61,323 nucleotides of DNA. It comes from Acanthaster planci (Eukaryota; Echinodermata; Asteroidea; Valvatida; Acanthasteridae). Below are positions 56,931-61,323 of the stretch, piece after piece. The translations under genes and the position numbers were made by a program. Under the pieces are notes generated by a model. That model did not search any database. It was not told the origin of the DNA and was given only the letters and a program-made list of their open reading frames with translations. Where the stretch lies: the NCBI RefSeq assembly GCF_001949145.1, contig NW_019091681.1, forward strand, positions 45,926 to 107,248, in the 5' to 3' direction. Every line of letters starts with the position of its first letter. The first letter of the stretch is position 1.

Positions 56931-57407
56931 AGCTCCAGTCTAAGCAATTTCACGCTGAGTGGTCACACACTGCAAGAATTTATTCTTCCAAAGTTTGACT
57001 TGAAAATTACTGAAAAATACCTCTGTTAAATTTGGAACATTGTCAACATGTGCTTGTGGAGTCATTTACAAACATCTACCTGTATCAATTGAATTGCATC
57101 AAATTACTGCAACTTTCACAGAATTTATTATTCTTGTCTTCCTTTCAGGCCTGCCGTTTATGAAGGTACTCGTATGTTGGGTAAGTCATGGTGGGTTCTC
57201 TCTAAAACCCTGGGGAAATTTCTGAAAAATGGACAACATTATATTTGATATTGGGACTGAGATTTTGCTACTTCCTCTGATGTGTACACCAAAATGTGTA
57301 ACACTCGGTTCACAGGCAAAGGTCTTGTAAGAACATCTCTTGAAAAATTTGGCAATTTGAAAAAACACGGATATAGTCCAAAAAGAGCTGGATTTCTTTT
57401 TTTTCAG
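56735..57407 (+). repeat. ~680-bp duplicated segment, copy 2
   Basis: Collinear with 55330-56010 with a few percent differences and small indels. It continues into unique sequence at 57408. Confidence 0.85.
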
Positions 57408-58119
57408 ACCATTTCACATCTGGGGGAGCTATTTATCTCCCTTATCCCATTTTTGAACTCAGCTTTCCTGTGCTCAATCATTCTTAAAACTTGACTTGAA
57501 TATAAATGCAACACTGTCAGTACTGATGGGGAGAGGCATGCCGCGGTTCTTTGGCTTGCTTGCATGGTTTTGCACATCAGTTGGAAAAGGGGAAAGTAGA
57601 TATTTTTGGATGAGCTGTTTTGAAAAAATAAGCACAGCATGAGAAGGGAATATGTCAGATGTTCAAAACTACTTGAAAATTTTTTGAAGACTTGGTGTGT
57701 GAACAAATATTCTGGTATTGAGGGGGCACATTCTGCCCCCCCCTAAGTCGGCCATATTGAATTGAAAAGTGAGGGTTGTTTTTAGTTTTGCACTTGAGAT
57801 TAAAAATGAAAGCACCGAAAGACATCTTCATTTATGCAGAAAAAGAATCAGATCTGTATGTTTGAAAGCAAATTAAATCAAAATTAATGAAAGTGAGGCA
57901 TGGAGCTCCAAATAGTCTGGCACCACCCGAATAACAAATTTATTAGGTACATGTACAATGCAGATTCTGGAAACAATCATAAATGGCTTCCTTTAGTAAG
58001 GGTCTGTTGTCACTGAAGCTCACTATGCCAAATGAACATACTTTTTAAATCCTGGTTAAAATATACCCACATCTCGTTCAGTTTTCCCAATAATTTAATG
58101 TATTATAATGTTAAGTTGA
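57408..58119. other. Non-coding, no recognised gene
   Basis: A short G/C hairpin (GGGGGCACATTCTGCCCCCC, 57723-57742) is the only distinctive feature. Confidence 0.4.
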
Positions 58120-58149
58120 ATGTTTAATTTAATGAAATATAATGTTAAA

Positions 58150-59360
58150 TTGAGGGTTTGTGATAGCACCTTGCAAAACATCTCTTGTGTAAGTATGTGT
58201 GGTTCTGAAAGTAAGCGGAGGGTACTCAACGTTTTGGACAGTATGCTCTGTCTGTCGTCATCAGACTGCAGATATTCCAATGGTGGATATCATTTCTTGA
58301 CATCGAGGTATCCAGAAAGCAGGACGGCACTCTTACTGAGTCTACCAGCAACCCACCCACACGGATCAATACCTCCACAGCGCTTCCATCAATCACCCCA
58401 AGATCAAGTCTTCTGTCAGTCGGACCCTTGCTCACAGGGCATACAACGTCTGCAGCAAAGAGCGTCTCACTCAAGAACTCCATGTCATCACAACGGCACC
58501 ACATACAGCGGAATGGATACAAGCCCAGCCAAGTTAAGACTCAAGACCCTAGAACCAGTCCCCGGCCAACGGGTCACCTATACCCAAAGCCAACTAGTTA
58601 GGGCCAATAGTTCTGTCGCGCTCCCTACTTAGGCAGTACTTCCCATCATGTTCAGCGCATCCTCCGCAAGCAAGGCCTTCAAGTGTACCATGAAGACATG
58701 GAACCTGTTGACCTCCCACAAAGACCGGTCTAATCCACAGCACCAGTCAGGAGTATACAAGATCCCCTGCCAATCGGTGAGACCAGCAGGGACCTCCCTA
58801 CCAGACTCAATGAACACAGTACCCATGGCAGGAAAGGAGAAGTTGACAAGTCTGTCATCATCAAGCATTCCCTCACCCAAGGCCACCAGACCCTCGCCAC
58901 ATCAGGGAAGCCATCAGAATCCTCCAGCACAGCAGACCCCCCAAGACATCGGTTTCAACATCAGCGACAGCTGGTGCCCCATCCTCACATCCCTGTCTGA
59001 TGGATCTCCTCTACCTTAGGACATGTTTCCAGTCTATGGGTCTCCAGTATCCTTGACAACCTTCTTCCATGATTCACTCCCTCAGACGGACCGACGTATA
59101 CATGTACCGGTACCTTGTTGATCATCCAGCATCCCTTGGTCTGCTTGAGTGCTTTTGGTTAGATCGAGAGTTAGCATCCTCTGCACATCTCACCGCCTCC
59201 AGACAAATCTTCTTCATCACTGGTGGAATCTCCGCATTCTCCTGATGACAGACAGAGCACACTGTCTTTTACATTAAGTACCCTCCTGCTCATTTCGGAA
59301 TCAAACATACTCACACATGGGATATCTTTGCACCTTTTCTTAACTTGCCAGCTTCAAAGC
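58150..59360 (+). mobile_element. 5'-truncated Penelope-like retroelement between inverted flanks
   Basis: The left flank (58155-58285, minus) and right flank (59210-59345, plus) are diverged inverted copies sharing CTGATGAC, GACAGACAGAGCA, CTGTC, an AAGTACCCTCC-like segment and a CACATACTYACACA segment. They enclose a coding remnant for the C-terminal part of a Penelope-type reverse transcriptase with a GIY-YIG domain. Penelope elements are known for terminal repeats in direct or inverted arrangement and for 5' truncation. Confidence 0.7.
58288..58920 (+). pseudogene. Penelope-type RT C-terminus plus GIY-YIG nuclease remnant
   Basis: In changing frames, pieces typical of Penelope-like proteins appear in order: DIEVSRKQDGTL, PTHTDQYLH, SINHPKIKSSVSRTLAHRAY (after the RT palm), VQRILRKQGLQVY, then GVYKIPC (the GIY strand) and IGETSRDLPTRLNEH (the YIG strand region). 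The frame changes several times, and part of the segment between GIY and YIG is deleted, removing the usual Tyr. Most of the RT palm with its catalytic Asp residues is missing. The copy is dead. Confidence 0.75.
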
Positions 59361-61170
59361 TCATGTACCATAAAGTCCTCAACATTTCTTGCTGTTTTCC
59401 TTTTCTCCGTAGGTAAAAGAACGTCAGCAAGGTGGAAGAGGTTCCTCTCTACTCTGATATGTTGCGGGCCGTCCCTTCACAAACCTAGGCAGCACAGACA
59501 GGGTGCTACAAAGCTCAAAGATTAGATGTGTAGAAAAAGTGTACAGATTAGTTTGAGATGGTAAACGTAGTTTCAGGGTTTTTTATTTTGTTCGAAAGAG
59601 TTTCAGGGGCCATTTGAAGTTTTTGATGCTTTTTAATTTCGATTTTTGATCAAAATTGTCTTGACCCACCCACCACCCAACCCTGATTTCAACTTTAAAC
59701 AACAGATTTGTTTCGTTGAGTATTATACTGCGTTGGACTGCAGTCCTGCACATAAAAATTCTTGTTACAGTGCCTGCGATATAATCTTCGTCCAGACATG
59801 AAAGCCCTTTTTCACATCCTTGGCTGTTCTCCCATTGACTGTTTACATTTAACATTGGTTGGAACACTCTCATTTACAGCACACCCCAGATAAAAGAGGC
59901 AAAACGTTGATGTGACTTTTTTTTTATGTGTGTATAATGCGCTGGTGCGTCTGGAATGGTTTGCCTTTATTGAACGGCCCAGTAATGCTGCTGAAAATAC
60001 GCAGTCTGAAACCCAACATGAATGAACACAACTGGTACCCTGCTGATGACTGGCTATAAGGTCTATTAAAAACCACAGTCACCCATAGTTCACACGGTGT
60101 ATGATGTATAGGTCATTCAATCCGTTAATGGAAGATCGCACTGGCGCGGTGTGTAGTGAAAGCCAAAAGAACTATTTGTCTTTCTTTTCTTCTGGAAAAA
60201 TGAAATTCTATTATTTACCCTGACCCAACCACAGTTTCAAAAGACAAAATCAAAATTAAAACACATTGGAAATTTCGAATGGCCCCTTAGACTTTTTGTT
60301 AGGAATAAGGAATAGATGTTTTTAGTTGAAAATTTTTTTACACAGAATAATACAATTTGTAGGTTTTCGATCAAGGGTGTATTTTTGCCTCATAAAAAGA
60401 TATCAAGCATATCGTAAAGCACTCCTTCCAGATGTAAACTCCAAACAATTATTGAACTCTTAATTTCTGAAGGAAACTGGAATAATGAATTGACCCTAAC
60501 CCTCTCGGGTGTATGTAAAATTGTATTAAAATTGGAGGATTTGGGACTGTTAGGGTTAATATTGTACAATTTTACTGCTTTCAATTTGCTTTATGCAATG
60601 TCAGATTTTTATGCTTTATTTTTTCAAATTGTGGGAGTTTTATCATAAATGAACATCACAGACAAGATGGGCATAGAAGAGACAAAAGTAAACAATCCGT
60701 TTGGTCAAAACCTGTTTCTGTAAATTTCTTATTCAAAGAAGCAGGTACCTGTATTGCCCATCATAGCAAGATTTAATAAGAGGCATACTACCAAAATTTG
60801 TCAGATGTTCTGTTAAAAATTTAAAAAATTCAGGACCTGACGTTTTTAATCCTAGCAAAATCTTTCTCCAAGTTATTTGTTCATGTTTCAACCAACATAG
60901 TTGAATTTTTAGTGACAGGTACACGATATAAACTGAAGATTTGGAAGTGTAAATTACATGTATATAGAAACGCGTATATGCAAATAACAGTACGTTTGAC
61001 CTTACTGAAATGTATGCAAAGTCTGAATATTTTGAGTATTCTGTCTATTGGCATATTCAAATATCTGCTTTTGTCATTTAAATACATGCAAATAACCTGT
61101 GCCCTCTGACCTTTTTCAAAATTGCGCAATCCTAACCTTTAAATATAAGTTCCGAAATGATTTATATCAA
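59361..61170. other. Non-coding, no recognised gene
   Basis: AT-rich, short frames only (under 100 codons). No repeat is recognised. Confidence 0.4.
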
Positions 61171-61275
61171 GAGGCAATTGGCCTGGTGGTTAGCTAGCTG
61201 GCTGCTGGGCCAGGGGATCCCGGTTCAAATCCTGGGGTTCCCGGGAAAAGGAGGTTTTTTTTTTTTTTTTTTTTA
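61171..61275 (+). mobile_element. tRNA-derived SINE head or tRNA pseudogene
   Basis: The A-box-like TGGCCTGGTGG (61179-61189) and B-box GGTTCAAATCC (61222-61232) are correctly spaced for a tRNA. The T arm pairs (CCCGG/CCTGG with one mismatch) and a partial acceptor stem forms (GGCAATT with GGTTCCC, with wobble pairs and one mismatch), but the D arm does not pair. A run of about 20 T follows. This fits a SINE head or tRNA pseudogene better than a functional tRNA gene. Confidence 0.6.
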
Positions 61276-61312
61276 TATACTAAGTTTTTTAACAAAATTG
61301 TGCATGCCCACC

Positions 61313-61323
61313 TGGGATTGAAC
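61313..61323 (-). mobile_element. Possible second tRNA-like B box, cut by window end
   Basis: Read on the minus strand the last bases are GTTCAATCCCA, which matches a pol III B box in opposite orientation to the SINE head at 61171. It may be the edge of another SINE. Confidence 0.25.

Noticed and set aside
55631-57225. Similar short frames in both copies (55631-55882, 57040-57225) as conserved coding exons
   Set aside because: Their similarity is explained by the duplication of the whole segment; neither has a known domain.
61171-61245. Functional tRNA gene
   Set aside because: The D arm does not pair and the acceptor stem has a mismatch; followed by a long T run as in SINEs or pseudogenes.

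Overview
The window is nuclear DNA from an animal, most likely a marine invertebrate deuterostome (echinoderm first, hemichordate or amphioxus possible). The grounds are AT-rich sequence, introns with ordinary GT..AG borders, very frequent TACATGTA and TAGGCCTA words, several families of short DNA transposons, a Penelope-like element, tRNA-like SINE heads, and a gene of death-domain plus ZU5-UPA type, a class known to be expanded in these animals. It is draft assembly: single Ns at 1117, 45482 and 56027 and a 218-base gap at 49468-49685. Most of the 61 kb is non-coding or repetitive.

Layout. 1-774 (minus) is an open reading frame running off the left edge that resembles Mutator-like transposase-domain proteins. 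775-12.5 kb is a mosaic of DNA-transposon relics: three copies of a ~480 bp TIR element (one nested in a CCCGGGG-rich element), a decayed Tc1/mariner-type element with ~120 bp inverted repeats, and a 220 bp foldback element. 13.1-25.6 kb (plus) carries the only complete cellular gene I can model: 15 exons whose phases all agree and whose sum is 3165 nt (1054 codons plus stop). 26-43 kb holds scattered repeats, including a piggyBac-type MITE with TTAA duplications and a SINE. 43-50 kb and 55-57 kb contain near-duplicate segments meeting at Ns. 52.6-57 kb is a 74-bp minisatellite. 58.1-59.4 kb is a 5'-truncated Penelope-like element between inverted flanks. The window ends in a tRNA-like SINE.

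The main gene encodes, in order, three death-type domains, one ZU5 domain, a UPA domain, a linker and two more death domains. Each death domain sits on its own phase 1-1 exon. The ZU5 domain ends in a His-Phe-Thr-Trp motif at the place where PIDD1, NLRP1 and CARD8 have their self-cleaving His/Ser-Phe-Ser motif. If it cleaves, a UPA-death-death fragment would be held by the N-terminal half until released, similar in logic to NLRP1/CARD8 but with death domains in place of a CARD. That is inference; the domain order and motif are read from the sequence.
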